From the NCBI GenBank assembly GCA_013115135.1, contig JABANP010000532.1, forward strand, positions 1-35,254: DNA of 35,254 bases, written 5' to 3'. This document shows positions 8,380 to 17,378 of this stretch, one piece after another. Made by a program: the position numbers and the translations under genes. Numbering within the stretch: position 1 is the first letter of the stretch; each line of letters begins with the position of its first letter. The DNA is from Perkinsus olseni. Lineage: Eukaryota > Perkinsozoa > Perkinsida > Perkinsidae. Under the pieces are notes generated by a model. That model ran no database searches, was not told where the DNA came from, and saw only the letters and a list, made by a program, of their open reading frames with translations.

Positions 8380-8830
8380 CAGGCAAGTTATCACATTGCC
8401 CGTTGGAGGGGACCCCCAGCGGCTTCGATCAAAAGAATAGCGACCCTACAAAGTCTCAACTAGGAACTATCCTGAGAATCGCCAGTTGAGAGTCATATTG
8501 TCAAAGCATGCGAGAAGCTCATACTCGACATTACTCAGCACAAAGATTCAATAGGAGGCATTTGGAGCTACAATAAAAACCCTGAGTAGGTGCTCTATGG
8601 CGATGAAAGTAAACATCCTGTGGGCGTTGTGCTCACAATCGGCGGTATTTATGTCGGATACCGACCGTCTTCGCGAAGTGCGGGACTGCCGTCATATCAA
8701 CCTGGCTGCACTATAAGCTGCTTTACTCGATCTGCAGCTCATTGGCGAGTACATAACTGCTCTAAACTGTGAGACTGGACAGAGATGTGACAGTAATAGT
8801 GTCGTGGTTCGGATATGACGCCGCCTGGAA
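8380..8830 (+). pseudogene. Connection and RNase H relic of the same pol
   Basis: WAGKLSHCPLEGTPSGF lies at about 8377-8430. Then LYGDESKHPVGVVL, at about 8591-8632, is the first RNase H motif (catalytic Asp in the DxSK...GVVL pattern). It is followed by RHINLAAL at about 8690, the usual place of HINxxEL; the catalytic Glu is replaced here. Several stops and frameshifts are present. Confidence 0.65.
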
Positions 8831-9129
8831 CGGCATTGGAGGGCAGTTCATGGTCTCCATGCCACACTGGTGGAAAGTTGCCTCAGGACCTTTCAGGATA
8901 CATGAACTTCGTTGAGAATTAACCTCACTTTTGAGCTTATCCCTAGTGAGAGCAGCCTGGCAGATCAGTTGATCGGATACCTCAATACTGTATACTTCCA
9001 TCTTCCCAAGAAAAGGATGAGAGCTACGACGAGACTTCAATTCAGTTCGGCTCGTCCCACTCTCCATCGGATAAACGAGACGATCATGGCAGGCTCATGA
9101 TGTCGTGGAGATCTGAGCCACGATACGTT

Positions 9130-9425
9130 CCAACCATGTTGCATAGACACGAGAGTACAAAATCTCAATGCGCATGCGCCGCATCTTTCGATGTGCATTC
9201 TTCGAGCCAAGCTGCGACGAGTTCGTAGCGGGTTGCGATGTCTGTTCTACGCGCAAGATCACACGATCAGCCTCGGCTCAGCTTGGACTAGCCTTCGGCC
9301 AATGTGAGCCAAGAGCTGAGCGTCCATGACAGATGGTTCATATGGACATCAGTGGTCCATTTTATCCCGCGGCTGCCCTTGGAGGCCGGTCATGACAGCC
9401 ACAAGATGACATAGGTGTTCAGGCA
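9130..9425 (+). pseudogene. Integrase relic of the same pol
   Basis: HMDISGPF at about 9337-9360 is the start of the integrase catalytic core, with the first Asp of the D,D-35-E triad. The flanking sequence is broken by TGA stops on both sides (at 9328 and about 9391), and the second Asp and Glu are not recoverable. It ends next to the gag of another element copy at 9451. Confidence 0.5.
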
Positions 9426-9450
9426 TGTGTGAGTCCACCCGTTTTCGCAA

Positions 9451-9780
9451 ATGACTCATCAACGAGGGTTTGGAGAAAAAGGCTTCAAGGCTCCCAAGGT
9501 GGCGTTATACAGTGGCGAAGAGGCTGCTGATGCGATGTCGCCCGACGAGTGGCAGGCGCGATGGTGTTCAATCGCCAGTTCTAAGAATTGGACCCGAGAA
9601 GATAGAAGGTCTAATATCATCAATAGTCTGACGGGCAAGGCCAATCGACTATTGTCCAAGCAGAGCTTCGATCCATCATTGGACGACAAAGCTGTTGAAC
9701 GGGAGACCTGGCTGCGTCTCCATCGGTCATTCGGCCAAGCAGAGAAGCAGATCTTTGAGAAGAGAGCTCCTCACCACTGA
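9451..9780 (+). pseudogene. LTR-retrotransposon gag fragment (109 aa)
   Basis: The segment FKAPKVALYSGEEAADAMSP, then DEWQARWCSIASSKNW, then REDRRSNIINSLTGKANRLL matches the usual layout of Ty3-type gag capsid openings (P..YSG...A..W...I). Length is about a third of a full gag, and no zinc knuckle follows. A shorter, internally deleted copy lies at 4035-4160. The first codon shown need not be the true start. After the stop, 9781-9855 is non-coding. Confidence 0.65.
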
Positions 9781-9859
9781 CACAACTAGGTGTCACGTTG
9801 AGGCACAAGTTACCATGGGAGACGAGTGACTCACGTGTGAATTTTACGCGTCAAATGTA

Positions 9860-10020
9860 AGTACCGGTTACGAAGTTGGCGTGTTTAGTTTGGGGACGGA
9901 GACAAACTGAACAGCCGCTACAGAATAGCACAATCAGGCCTGCGAACTTCTTGTGAGCTCTGGGGAGGCTAGCTGGTCGAGGAATTCAACAGCTACTCTG
10001 TCTACAAGGCACAGTAGCTT
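9860..10020 (+). repeat. About 170-bp dispersed repeat, copy 2
   Basis: Direct-orientation counterpart of 6170-6340. Shares GAATAGCACAATCAG, GAACTTCTTGTGAGCTCTG and the CACAGTAGCTT ending. Confidence 0.75.
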
Positions 10021-10203
10021 GTCAGTTGCAGTTGATTTCAATTTGAAGTCCAATGTCGACATCCTCAACCCAGTCCCGTGTACCTCCGACGTAACCTTTT
10101 CCCCGTCGCCGTAGTGAGCAGCGTTATCTGCTGGTCCCAGGCGGCCTGAGGTAGCCTACAACCTCTCCGGCAGTTGGCGTCTCCCACGCAAGATGGCCAT
10201 GCT

Positions 10204-10594
10204 GACCCACTTGTTGGCGCGACCGACCTGTCCGCTCTCGGCAAAGGTGGAAGGTGGACGATCTCGTCTTTATGCCTCTTGTTGGCCATCTACTTCACCA
10301 CCCACTGCTGGGAGTTGGCTCTGGTCTTCTGCTGTCGCTATCCACCAGTTGTCGCGTTTGGCGGCTTAACCGCAGAGACTGGCGGCGTCGTTACAAAGCA
10401 GCGCAAGCTTGCCACCGGCACGGATATTACAGTAACCCGGTTGCCACTATCTTTCACACAACTGACACCGGTGCCCTGGTGGAACGCATATCGCTAGAAC
10501 AGGCCCAACGGGTATTAAGTTTATTTCGGCAGGCTGTTGCCTGAGACGGAGTCAGGCGTTGACGGCGAGGTCCTGCTTCTTGGCCTATAGGGAG
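10204..10594 (+). repeat. Repeat shared with 4155-4552, carrying a conserved open frame
   Basis: About 390 bp, over 90 percent identical to 4155-4552. The frame ending RISLEQAQRVLSLFRQAVA is open in both copies (10254-10544 here), but another frame is also open through most of it (10174-10497). No domain was recognised. The repeat ends at the junction with the segmental duplication. Confidence 0.7.
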
Positions 10595-10884
10595 CACTAA
10601 GCACCGGTTCCCCGGATAACCAAGGACGACGTTCGCCTTTTCGCGCCGGCGCTCTGCCGAATCTACTTAACTATTCAACTCCTCTCTGCAGTGCCGGGTC
10701 TGTTCATAGGATCGAACCCGCGACCTTTGGATTGGTAACCCATTACCTTAACCTCCATACCACTTACACTACTGAATATTTGATTCCAGAGTGACGCAAA
10801 CTATTCGCTCTCTATAGACAATATTACTTCCTTCGCTCCGCCATTGCTCTCAGCGCGCGAGCCAAAAATGCGACTCAAGCAGCA

Positions 10885-10967
10885 TAGTGTACGAATCGTG
10901 CTCGTGTACGAGCTGAAGGTGTACGAGTTTTATACGCATGAGTTTTTACGTGTATGGGTTTTATGTG
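10885..10967 (+). repeat. 15-bp-period GTGTACGAG array (duplicated left half)
   Basis: Copy of 480-560, with one extra T. It directly abuts the LTR at 10968 and retains the ATGTG that was the target duplication in the parent copy. Confidence 0.88.
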
Positions 10968-11400
10968 TGTCGTGCGGACTCGCTGCGCCCCAGTGTGTCA
11001 CGCGCCACGAAATGTGTTCCTGGAGGACTCTCACAGTGTTCCTTGGCACGTCTCGTCTCGCTTTTGTGTACGCCACTACGTTGCGTATGGAGTTCGCTTG
11101 GACTACTTCAGCTCTTCCCTGGGACTTCCTTAGCTTCGTCCTGAAGCTGGAGTTATCGTTGGATTGGTTATCCTTGCTTGCGTACCCTTCGGACTGTCTC
11201 CCTGTCTACTTGTGAAGCTTAGTATTACGTTCGCCAATCGATTTGCTAAGCTTGGATTACAAGGACTTTCGAGTCTTTTGTGGATTCCTCTGCTGAGTTC
11301 TTTTGTGGGTGAAACTTTCAAGGACTTTGACTATTGCAACCTCTTACTGACTTGGGTTCTTAAGTGACTCGGGAAAGTATCGTCAACGAAGACGCTCACA
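10968..11400 (+). repeat. LTR (433 bp), duplicated copy without a partner
   Basis: TG...CA LTR identical in layout to 561-1964, and it shows the uninterrupted TA site used by the foldback element. The primer-binding site TGGTAGCAG follows at 11404-11412. No 3' LTR is found downstream, because the duplication ends at 12116 inside the internal region. Confidence 0.92.
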
Positions 11401-11468
11401 TTCTGGTAGCAGCTCCTTGTTCCTAAAGGAACGAGTCAAAGGAGTCGTGAGCATCTACTACAAGTACT

Positions 11469-11663
11469 ATGGCTAATCCTAGTTGTACCTTTGAGAATTT
11501 GGACTTGGCCAAGGTGGAAGCGGAAGTGCGCGAAGCGGTCGCCGACGAGGACCTTGAGGAGGAAGTCGTTACTATCATGGTTCATCGGGCGGTGGTATCG
11601 TCTGCGGCCCCGGTGGAGGGTGGCCCCTCGCTGGACTGGCAACTGGCAAGGAGCCGTCCTTAA
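11469..11663 (+). pseudogene. Gag-like N-terminal ORF fragment, copy 2
   Basis: Begins MANPSCTFENLDLAKVEAEV and is 64 residues long, with Lys-to-Asn and Lys-to-Glu changes relative to 2034-2228. Same position after the LTR and same premature stop. Confidence 0.5.
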
Positions 11664-11831
11664 CGTTTCGCGTGGCCACCGACCAGGTTCCGTCCTTCTG
11701 CTTGAGGCAGGTGGTAGCTGGACTGGCTGGTAGTGTTCATAGCATTGGCTTGGCCAGGGCCCTGCTTGACTGTTGGACTGTATGGTTGTCATTTCGACTG
11801 ATAGGAGAGGATTAACGAACGAAACTCGCAC

Positions 11832-11853
11832 CTTGAGCCAAGATGGCTACGGA
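11832..11853 (-). ncRNA. Spliced-leader sequence, copy 2
   Basis: Same 22 nt as 2397-2418 with identical flanks (followed on the minus strand by GTGCGAG, then an ATG at 11792). It arose by the segmental duplication, so it is not independent evidence of a separate SL gene. Confidence 0.8.
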
Positions 11854-11970
11854 TAATATCAACTCCAACTAACAGCCCCTAAAAACTGACAAGTACGCAA
11901 AAATTAGCTAATGATACGATCGATCAGAAATGCGCGACTCTAGTAAAATGAGACAAGCGCCCGCCACAGA

Positions 11971-12396
11971 TCAGCGTACAATGTGATAGGTAGCCGAAGA
12001 AAGGTCCAAAGTATCGATATCGCTGTGTTCATCATCCCACTCGATATCGACTCTACCAGACTCTCGAACCGCAATGACCGTACCCTTGTAGTAGCGCTTC
12101 TGCTGACGTTTCCGGCACCTCGGGGTGAGATCTCTTACCCTCCGGCTTGGAGTCCCGATCACGGTTAAGAACACCCACTTGGGCACAACCAGTGAGGCGG
12201 AGTCTACCGAGCCAGGGTCGGCTAATATGTCCGACCATGAAAGCCCCCTGGAGTAATAATCCGGGACCGATACTGCTCGTCGAAAGCAGTTGCTTGGTTT
12301 GAAAGAGGTGTTCTCAGTTAGCTCAATGATTCGGTTGATGTAAGCGATAATAGCCAAGGAACTGACCTCTTCGCCGGAAGGAATGACAATCATCAA
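11971..12396 (-). pseudogene. Middle and tudor-like C-terminal part of a minus-strand gag-like gene relic
   Basis: Opens MIVIPSGEEVSSLAIIAYIN and continues through SFKPSNCFRRAVSVPDYY and WSDILADPGSVDSASLVVP. It then joins, at the duplication border near 12116, the RKRQQKRYYKGTV...VDIEWDD tudor-like module. The join at the border suggests that the fusion may be a by-product of the rearrangement. The first part follows the ORF at 12403-12963 in another frame after an 8-bp gap, so the two probably form one gene broken by a frameshift. Confidence 0.5.
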
Positions 12397-12402
12397 GGCT
12401 AT

Positions 12403-12963
12403 TCAAAAGCGAGGAAAACAGCTAACCCATTGGGCTAGGTTAGTAACTGGCTTCGACGGAGACAGCTTAATGTGTGCCAGTTTAAGGCTTACCAGTTTCT
12501 GGGTTGTCACTGAGCTGTCGACGACATCTTGGGCTACTTGTAAATCAGACGGAGGGACATAAGTATAGGGGTCTTCTTCCAAATCGTTCAAGAACCGTCT
12601 CTGCGAGACCAGCTCTGGAGGAGCTTTGAGAGCCAACGGGCCAACGTGACCCTGTAGGCTCTTCAAGCCAGTTACCATGTTGGAGACCTTGATTTCCTTC
12701 TCAGCTCTTCCACGTTTCAAAGAGCGGCGCGCTTGCGCTTCCTCTATTATAACATCCAGCCTGAGTCTAGCCGACGCCTTGGCCGCTTCACCGTCATAGG
12801 TGTTGAGTAAAGCATCAACCAGTGCCACTGGAGCTTGAGCTAAGAAGTCGATTGTAGTTAGATCGTTATTCACCAAGTTCGAAACCAGAGCGTTCAAGGC
12901 GTCCTCAGCGAAGGGGTTCTCTTCCAGGAGGTCCCTGACCAACGCTTTAACTTTCTCCCTCAA
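12403..12963 (-). pseudogene. Gag-like/hypothetical protein, 186 aa, N-terminal part
   Basis: A convincing coding frame. Acidic/Leu-rich helical N-terminus (VKALVRDLLEENPFAEDALN), Ala-rich stretch, a basic patch RRSLKRGRAEKE around residue 80, and PPELVSQRRFLNDLEEDPYT near residue 115. No ATG in frame; a nearby ATG (minus strand, at about 12982) lies in another frame, again suggesting a frameshift. Its general composition recalls the DIRS-like gag at 23947-25128, but no shared motif is certain. Function unknown; retroelement ORF1 is the best guess. Confidence 0.5.
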
Positions 12964-13134
12964 CGTCGTTGGCGGCTAGCATGGAAGAAAATCAATCAAC
13001 AGTTCGCTGCTATGTCATTTACAATTCGTTGTAGCGCTGCTATCTCGTCACACAACATGTCTCACTCGGGACAGCCACGAGGTTTCGGCTTGCTTAAACG
13101 CCGCTCACAAGCTAGCCTGTGGCTTTCACCTACC

Positions 13135-13218
13135 CTGTATGGCCCAAAACTGTACGTGTGGAAACTTTACGGATCAAGCATGTACGAATGTTATTTCTAC
13201 GAGTTGTCACTGTACTGA
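13135..13218 (+). repeat. 15-bp-period array, isolated, six units
   Basis: Units CTGTATGGCCCAAAA, CTGTACGTGTGGAAA, CTTTACGGATCAAGC, ATGTACGAATGTTAT, TTCTACGAGTTGTCA and a partial CTGTACTG follow each other exactly every 15 nt. The core is xTGTACGxxT, closest to families A and C but divergent. Confidence 0.75.
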
Positions 13219-13221
13219 GCG

Positions 13222-13735
13222 ATCCTTACCGGAGGATGCACCTGAGCCCGCATCGTTGCGAGAACTAAAAACTTCTCGGACTGTTGCTCGACGAAATCGT
13301 GATCGACTTGCTAACATGCCTAAGCGAATGAGAGAGTAGATTGCCGCAGACGACGGCCACTGACGCAGAGGATGCTGATTCTCAGATGTGCAAGTGTGAA
13401 CGAGAGGCCATGGCTGCCGACCTCGTCTCCCTTCAACCGCGTCTCGTCAAACCCCGCGAACATACGACAAGCCCGAGGGGTGCCTCGCCGTCTCATTATC
13501 ACAGCGTGGAGGTGGACCGTTATTCGGGAGGGTGGCCAGCGGGACAGTAGAAATCGTCAGAGGAGACTCCCTTGGTCGGGTGTCTTGAGTAGGTCCTGAT
13601 CCCGAAGCTCAGGAATTTGTACAACTTTATTGCCCACCTGGATATGTTCCGCCCCGGTAATGAACGAGCAAGGTACGGCAAGTACATTGACGAGATCTCT
13701 GTTCCTACTCGTTCCCGTGGCCGAGTTCCAGCAGA
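13222..13735 (+). pseudogene. Decayed retroelement coding relic
   Basis: Successive stop-free stretches shift frame: LPEDAPEPASLRELKTSRTV, then MCKCEREAMAADLVSLQPRL with KPRE, then ASGTVEIVRGDSLGR, then AQEFVQLYCPPGYVPP, overlapped by FRPGNERARYGKYIDEI. The composition resembles the C-terminal part of an LTR-retrotransposon pol (DLVSLQPR recalls the integrase C-terminal domain), but no catalytic motif is present. Confidence 0.3.
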
Positions 13736-13738
13736 GGG

Positions 13739-13891
13739 ATGTCTCAAGCTACACAAGGTGACAGCGAGCGCCGTATGAATGAGCCGAGCGCTACTGGGTT
13801 GGCATTGCTGCGACAGTCCGGTTCCGAGGCATATGATGCATTAATTCGTCGGACTGATCGAACCCGGGATTTAGTGGCCCCACGAGACTAG
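13739..13891 (+). pseudogene. Short ORF (50 aa), possible gag start
   Basis: Opens MSQATQGDSERRMNEPSATG and contains SGSEAYDALIRRTDRTRDLV. Codon use looks coding. The TAG stop lies two bases before the tip of the inverted array that starts at 13894, so the array insertion may have cut the gene. No family recognised. Confidence 0.35.
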
Positions 13892-13893
13892 AC

Positions 13894-14168
13894 GGGATGT
13901 TCACGACTCGTACACCGAAAACTCGTACATTTTCGACTCATGTCTCGAATACTCGTCAACCTTCGACTCGTACACCAAATACCCGTACATCGAGGACTCG
14001 TACACGGAAAAACTCATACACAGAAAAACTCGTACATGTAAAACTCGTACGCAAAACACTCGTACACATAATACTCGTACACAAAACACTCGTACACATA
14101 ATGCTCGTACACCGTCATTTCATACACACACCCTCTTTCAACTCGTACACCGTCATTTCGTACACCCT
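13894..14168 (-). repeat. Left inverted terminal array, family A (15-bp period)
   Basis: Tip GGGATGTTCACGACTCG, then units ending in ACTCGTACAC at 15-nt spacing (a few units 16 nt). It is the near-identical inverted counterpart of 27001-27269: about 95 percent identity over roughly 320 bp, including the hairpin on the inner side. The core GTGTACGAGT (on the minus strand) is conserved while the other five bases vary. Confidence 0.92.
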
Positions 14169-14229
14169 GCGAAAATTCTTTTAGGCAAGTCGCGGAGCCG
14201 CACGGCGCGACTTGTCTAAAAATTCTCGC
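14169..14229. repeat. Hairpin on the inner side of the left array
   Basis: GCGAAAATTC...GGCAAGTCGCG faces CGCGACTTG...GAATTCTCGC-like bases around a loop of about 11 nt, an imperfect palindrome of about 61 bp. Its partner at 26945-27000 has GGCAAGTCGCG facing CGCGACTTGCC. Confidence 0.85.
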
Positions 14230-14346
14230 GCCGGCGCTCTGCCGAATCTACTTGACTATGAGAACCAAGGACGACGTTCGCCTTGATCACTCGGTCTACC
14301 TCGCCTCCTCAGGTTAGCTGGCTCACCGTTGAATTGACCAAACCTC

Positions 14347-14463
14347 AAACCCGCGGCCCGAAAAACCGGGGCCTAAGTTTGGCAATACAGACCAGAGGTT
14401 GAGCGTGACTGCAGTGGGATAGCTACTCGCGTATTGACCACACAGTCATCTCATCTCTAGTCC
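14347..14463 (+). repeat. 117-bp direct repeat, candidate 3' end of a 5' LTR
   Basis: About 95 percent identical to 18992-19107. It starts AAACCCGCGGCCCG and ends CATCTCTAG then a C run. The pair brackets the gag-pro element. If it is an LTR remnant, the rest of the 5' LTR has been replaced by the array and hairpin at 13894-14229. No TGG primer-binding site follows directly, which weakens the reading. Confidence 0.5.
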
Positions 14464-14497
14464 CCAACATCAAGGGATTATTTTTTGAGGCAAAAAA

Positions 14498-14643
14498 AAT
14501 CAGTGCCGAGGGGCACCATGACCTCCTGGAAGACGTTGCGAAGCCGTGCCTGGACCTTCCGAAGGATTCCTACCTCCGCACCATTCATACGTTTCGTGCC
14601 CGAATCCAACTTAGCGCACGCCCGATATCCAACCAGGTTCGTC
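14498..14643 (-). repeat. 146-bp dispersed repeat with terminal stem-loop and T-run on the minus strand
   Basis: Direct-orientation copy at 26098-26248. On the minus strand it ends in a perfect GTGCC-CCTC-GGCAC hairpin followed by GA and at least six T's, like a Pol III transcript end. One plus-strand frame is open, but the copies differ by at least three changes that would all alter amino acids there, arguing against coding. Confidence 0.6.
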
Positions 14644-14660
14644 TTGTGGGACGAATTAGC

Positions 14661-15610
14661 GGTGAGGATCATATCGTACAGTTGCAACTCGTAGAAACTC
14701 TGCTCGTGTACCACAAATTCGTACAGTTTCACCTCATACAGTTTCCAGTCGTACAGTTTCGCTTCGTACATTGTCATTTCGTCTTGTTGCACTTAGTACA
14801 GTATCATTCCATACAGTGTCGAATCTTACAGTGTCCACCAGTACAGTGTCATATCGTACAGTGTCCGCTCGTGCAGTTTCACATAGTACAGTGTCATATA
14901 GTACAGTTTCACCTCGTACAGTGCCAAATCGTACAGTTTCACCTCATACCGTGTTGAACCGTACACCTTACTCTCGTACACCCACGATCTCGTACAACCC
15001 CGCCAATTTTTTCACGTCAAAAATTCACGTCCACCGTCGACATCGGACAATCAATTTTGGAGCATCCGCGAATTGAACCTGGGAGTACCGCTTGCCAGCA
15101 GGCCTCCCGTCCGCGCGAACACTTTGCCTCACCGAAACTTTCGTTTCCGCCAGCGAATTTCACAGTTCAGTAAATGGCAGCAACGCTCCGCCTGATGGGA
15201 ATCATTTTTCATTCCGCATTTCAAGAAAATGTGTACGCATCGTGTCTAGTCATTTTCCCTGAAGTTATTTCGCATTGTACATGTAGAATTTACTAACCAA
15301 CACTGTATCGGTTGCAACTGTACTGAACGAGACTGTACGTGCAGCAACTGTACTGAACGACACTGTACCTGCAGCAACTGTACGGTTCGACATTGTACGA
15401 AATGACACTGTACTGACTGCAACAAGATGAACTGACACTGCACCATAAGACACAAAATGACTTGCAACTGAACCAGTTGACACTGTACGAGTTGCAACGG
15501 TACCATATGTCACAAGATGAAAGTCGGTTGTACGGATTATTCTTGTACCACTTTAGCTGCGCACCAGCTGAGACCTGTACCAGTTGACACTGTACGATAT
15601 GATACTCACC
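14661..15610. mobile_element. Non-autonomous element, family C, with 15-bp-period inverted arrays
   Basis: Left arm (14679-14990): about 20 units of 15 nt with core GTACAGTKTC. Right arm (15296-15607): about 20 units of 15 nt with the inverted core GACACTGTAC. Outer tips GGTGAGGATCATATCGTACAGT (left) and the inverted right tip differ by one base. About 300 bp of unrelated sequence lies between, with no ORF. A target duplication is not visible. It separates 14498-14643 from the gag region that starts near 15614. Confidence 0.85.
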
Positions 15611-16703
15611 CCCGGTTGGACCGAACCTCAAATGGCTGAGCGTCTCGGTAATTATCTTCGTGACGTCTATTTCGATGTGTGACATCAACACTGTACTAAG
15701 AAGGACTTTGAGTCGAATCGTTTATCGTTGTTGGCAATGCTCTCTCCGGTTCGGCCCGACGAGATTTTGGCTAAGTTCAACGGTATGACTCGGGATCGTA
15801 CTACTCGTGTGGTGGCGTTCTTGACTTCTCTTCATCGTTGTACGAACCACTACAATAAGTCCTTGCCCTATGATAAGAAGCTCAGTGCCGAGACTATGAA
15901 CCAGATGGTTATGGATAGGCTGATCGCAAATGCTCCGGATGCGGCCAAGTCAGTACTTCATCGTTGAGCTCCCAAGACGGTAAAGGAGATTTGTGAGATC
16001 TTTGAGGATTACAAGGAAAAGTTTGGCCCGTCCACCCAGCTCAGTCGGCCTGCAGCCGCATCGCAAGCAGACGCTACTAGGGGTAGTGATGATGGTATGG
16101 GTCCTCCTTCTAGTATGATCCGAGCTTTGGTCGGTCCGCTAGAGAAGCTATTTGACCAGCAAGAGGGGTGTACCGCGATTCGTCCATGATCGATTGGTCC
16201 ACTGCAGCTTCGGTCCAAGATTGTTTCGTACAAATTTCGGTTCATTCATGATCTTTTCGTACATCGAAAAAGTGTATGTTTCGGTCACGATTGTTTCATC
16301 CATAACCGGTTTCGGACACGATTACTTCGTGCATGGGCGGTTGATCCAAAGATATGCTCGTGGTGATCTATTCGGCCACGATCTTTTCGAAAAAAATTCA
16401 TTCGTCCAATAGTGGTTCGTACATATCGAACTACGACACGAAAATGTTTGCCGGAGGAAAGGAACCCACGACCTCGCGAATACGAGCATGAACTCCTAAC
16501 CTACTCACCTGTAAGACTCCTGCTCAACTCCGACAAAGTACCGCCCATGCGATACCCAACCTATTCAACTTGGCTCCATTCGTGTTTGGAGCCTCTAGGC
16601 ACTGGGATCACCACAGAGACAACCTGATCTGGGGGGCGCTAGATCGTCACCACTGGTGACTCACCAGTAGAGGCGGCGGTGACATTCTTAGATCGTGGTA
16701 GGT

Positions 16704-16775
16704 GATGCTAATAGCGGAATTGGTAGAGCTCCCGGCTAGCATGACGATGGTCCCAGGTTCAAATCTGGGTAGGGG
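16704..16775 (+). repeat. tRNA-like block inside the family-B element
   Basis: Contains TAGCGGAATTGGTAGAGC (D-arm/A-box pattern) and CCCAGGTTCAAATCTGGG (a five-bp T-stem with an eight-base loop, B-box-like). The copy at 31278-31352 preserves the layout (GCTCGAATCCTGGC). The one-base surplus in the T-loop and poor anticodon stem argue against a working tRNA. Probably a SINE head captured by, or part of, the element. Confidence 0.55.
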
Positions 16776-16801
16776 TAGATGGCAGTGGCGGGAGTGGTGG
16801 A

Positions 16802-16822
16802 GCCGGCGGCGCAGCCGCCGGC
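16802..16822. repeat. GC-rich hairpin
   Basis: GCCGGCGGC-GCA-GCCGCCGGC, a perfect nine-bp stem with a three-base loop, directly beside the 54-bp palindrome. Confidence 0.9.
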
Positions 16823-16823
16823 G

Positions 16824-16877
16824 CGCTACTTTTAGACATATGTGACGCCGCGGCGTCACATATGTCTAAAAGTAGCG
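16824..16877. repeat. Perfect 54-bp palindrome
   Basis: Each 27-nt arm runs CGCTACTTTTAGACATATG then TGACGCCG and is mirrored without a mismatch around the centre at 16850/16851. In the second element copy only the right arm survives, near 31382-31416. Its position just inside the right array parallels the hairpins beside the family-A arrays. Confidence 0.97.
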
Positions 16878-17337
16878 TGGACGAAACGCACATGTACGAA
16901 AGGCTTGTACGAAAAGCCCTGGAAGAAAGAAGCGGAGTTAGAGCATGATTGGACGAAACGGCGTGGATGAAAGAATCATGTACGTAAGACCCGTGGACGA
17001 AAGAGACGTGTATGAAAGAGGATGGACGGAAGTAACATGGACGAAACAAGCAGGATGAACCCTACCATGGATGAAACAATCGTGGACGAAACCTACAATG
17101 TATGAAACAGCGATGTATGAATGGAGGTTCCCCGCAGCAAGAGCGAAGGCTCGCGGCGGCAATGCATCCTAAGAAGTGCTTCTTATGTGGTGGCGAGCAT
17201 TGGTTGAAGGACTGTCCCCACAAGAAGTTTAGTGAGGGTTGCTTCGTATGCGGTGCCAAGGACCATTTGGCCCGTAAGTGTTCCATGTTGGCGGCTCTCC
17301 GTGGTTCTATTGATGGTCAGAAGTCGGCTGGTGTGTC

Positions 17338-17378
17338 GGGAAACTTCTAGGGCGCTCGTCTGACAGCCCACGAGCGCC
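17338..17378 (+). promoter_or_regulatory. -1 ribosomal frameshift signal between gag and pro
   Basis: The heptamer GGGAAAC (17338-17344) sits in the gag frame as G-GGA-AAC, a canonical X-XXY-YYZ slippery site. After a six-base spacer that includes the gag stop comes a perfect nine-bp stem, GGCGCTCGT (17351-17359) with ACGAGCGCC (17370-17378), around a ten-base loop. A -1 shift at this point leads into the protease frame, which is open from here to 18324. This is the architecture used by many retroviruses and LTR elements to make a minor Gag-Pro product. Confidence 0.88.

Larger units (their letters stand above)
10595..12116. repeat. Segmental duplication, copy 2
   Basis: Counterpart of 189-2681 without the TA-flanked foldback insertion. 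Right boundary: the two copies agree through TTTCCGGC and then diverge. The left boundary is the shared CACTAAGCACCGG. It includes a tRNA-like fragment (about 10686-10773, minus strand). Confidence 0.93.
16166..17134. mobile_element. Non-autonomous element, family B, copy 1 (969 bp)
   Basis: Flanked by the 9-bp duplication CAGCAAGAG (16157-16165 and 17135-17143) and inserted in gag; removing it restores the frame. Left tip GGGTGTACCGCG (preceded by one more G), right tip GGTTCCCCG. Left arm: 15-nt units on TTCGTCCA/TTCGTACA. Right arm: the inverted cores GGACGAAA/GTACGAAA. In between are a tRNA-like block, a 21-bp hairpin and a 54-bp perfect palindrome. Second copy at 30724-31685. A 9-bp duplication, long inverted ends and G-rich tips recall Mutator-like elements (inference). 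Confidence 0.92.
15614..17350 (+). pseudogene. Gag of a gag-pro LTR element, split by a family-B insertion
   Basis: The reading frame starts within PGWTEPQMAERLGNYLRD (5' end lost at the family-C border) and runs on through PVRPDEILAKFNGM and TVKEICEIFEDYKEKF. It is cut at 16165 by the insertion and resumes at 17144 in the same frame. Two CCHC zinc knuckles follow: CFLCGGEHWLKDC (CX2CX3HX4C, one residue short) and CFVCGAKDHLARKC (canonical). Two in-frame TGA codons, at 15680 and 15965, break it. It ends TAG at 17348-17350, six bases after a -1 slippery site. Gag would package the element RNA; the knuckles bind RNA. Confidence 0.88.

Noticed and set aside
14478..15076. Overlapping ORFs on both strands across the family-C array
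   Set aside because: Same artefact of the 15-nt period; the sequence variation does not favour synonymous sites.
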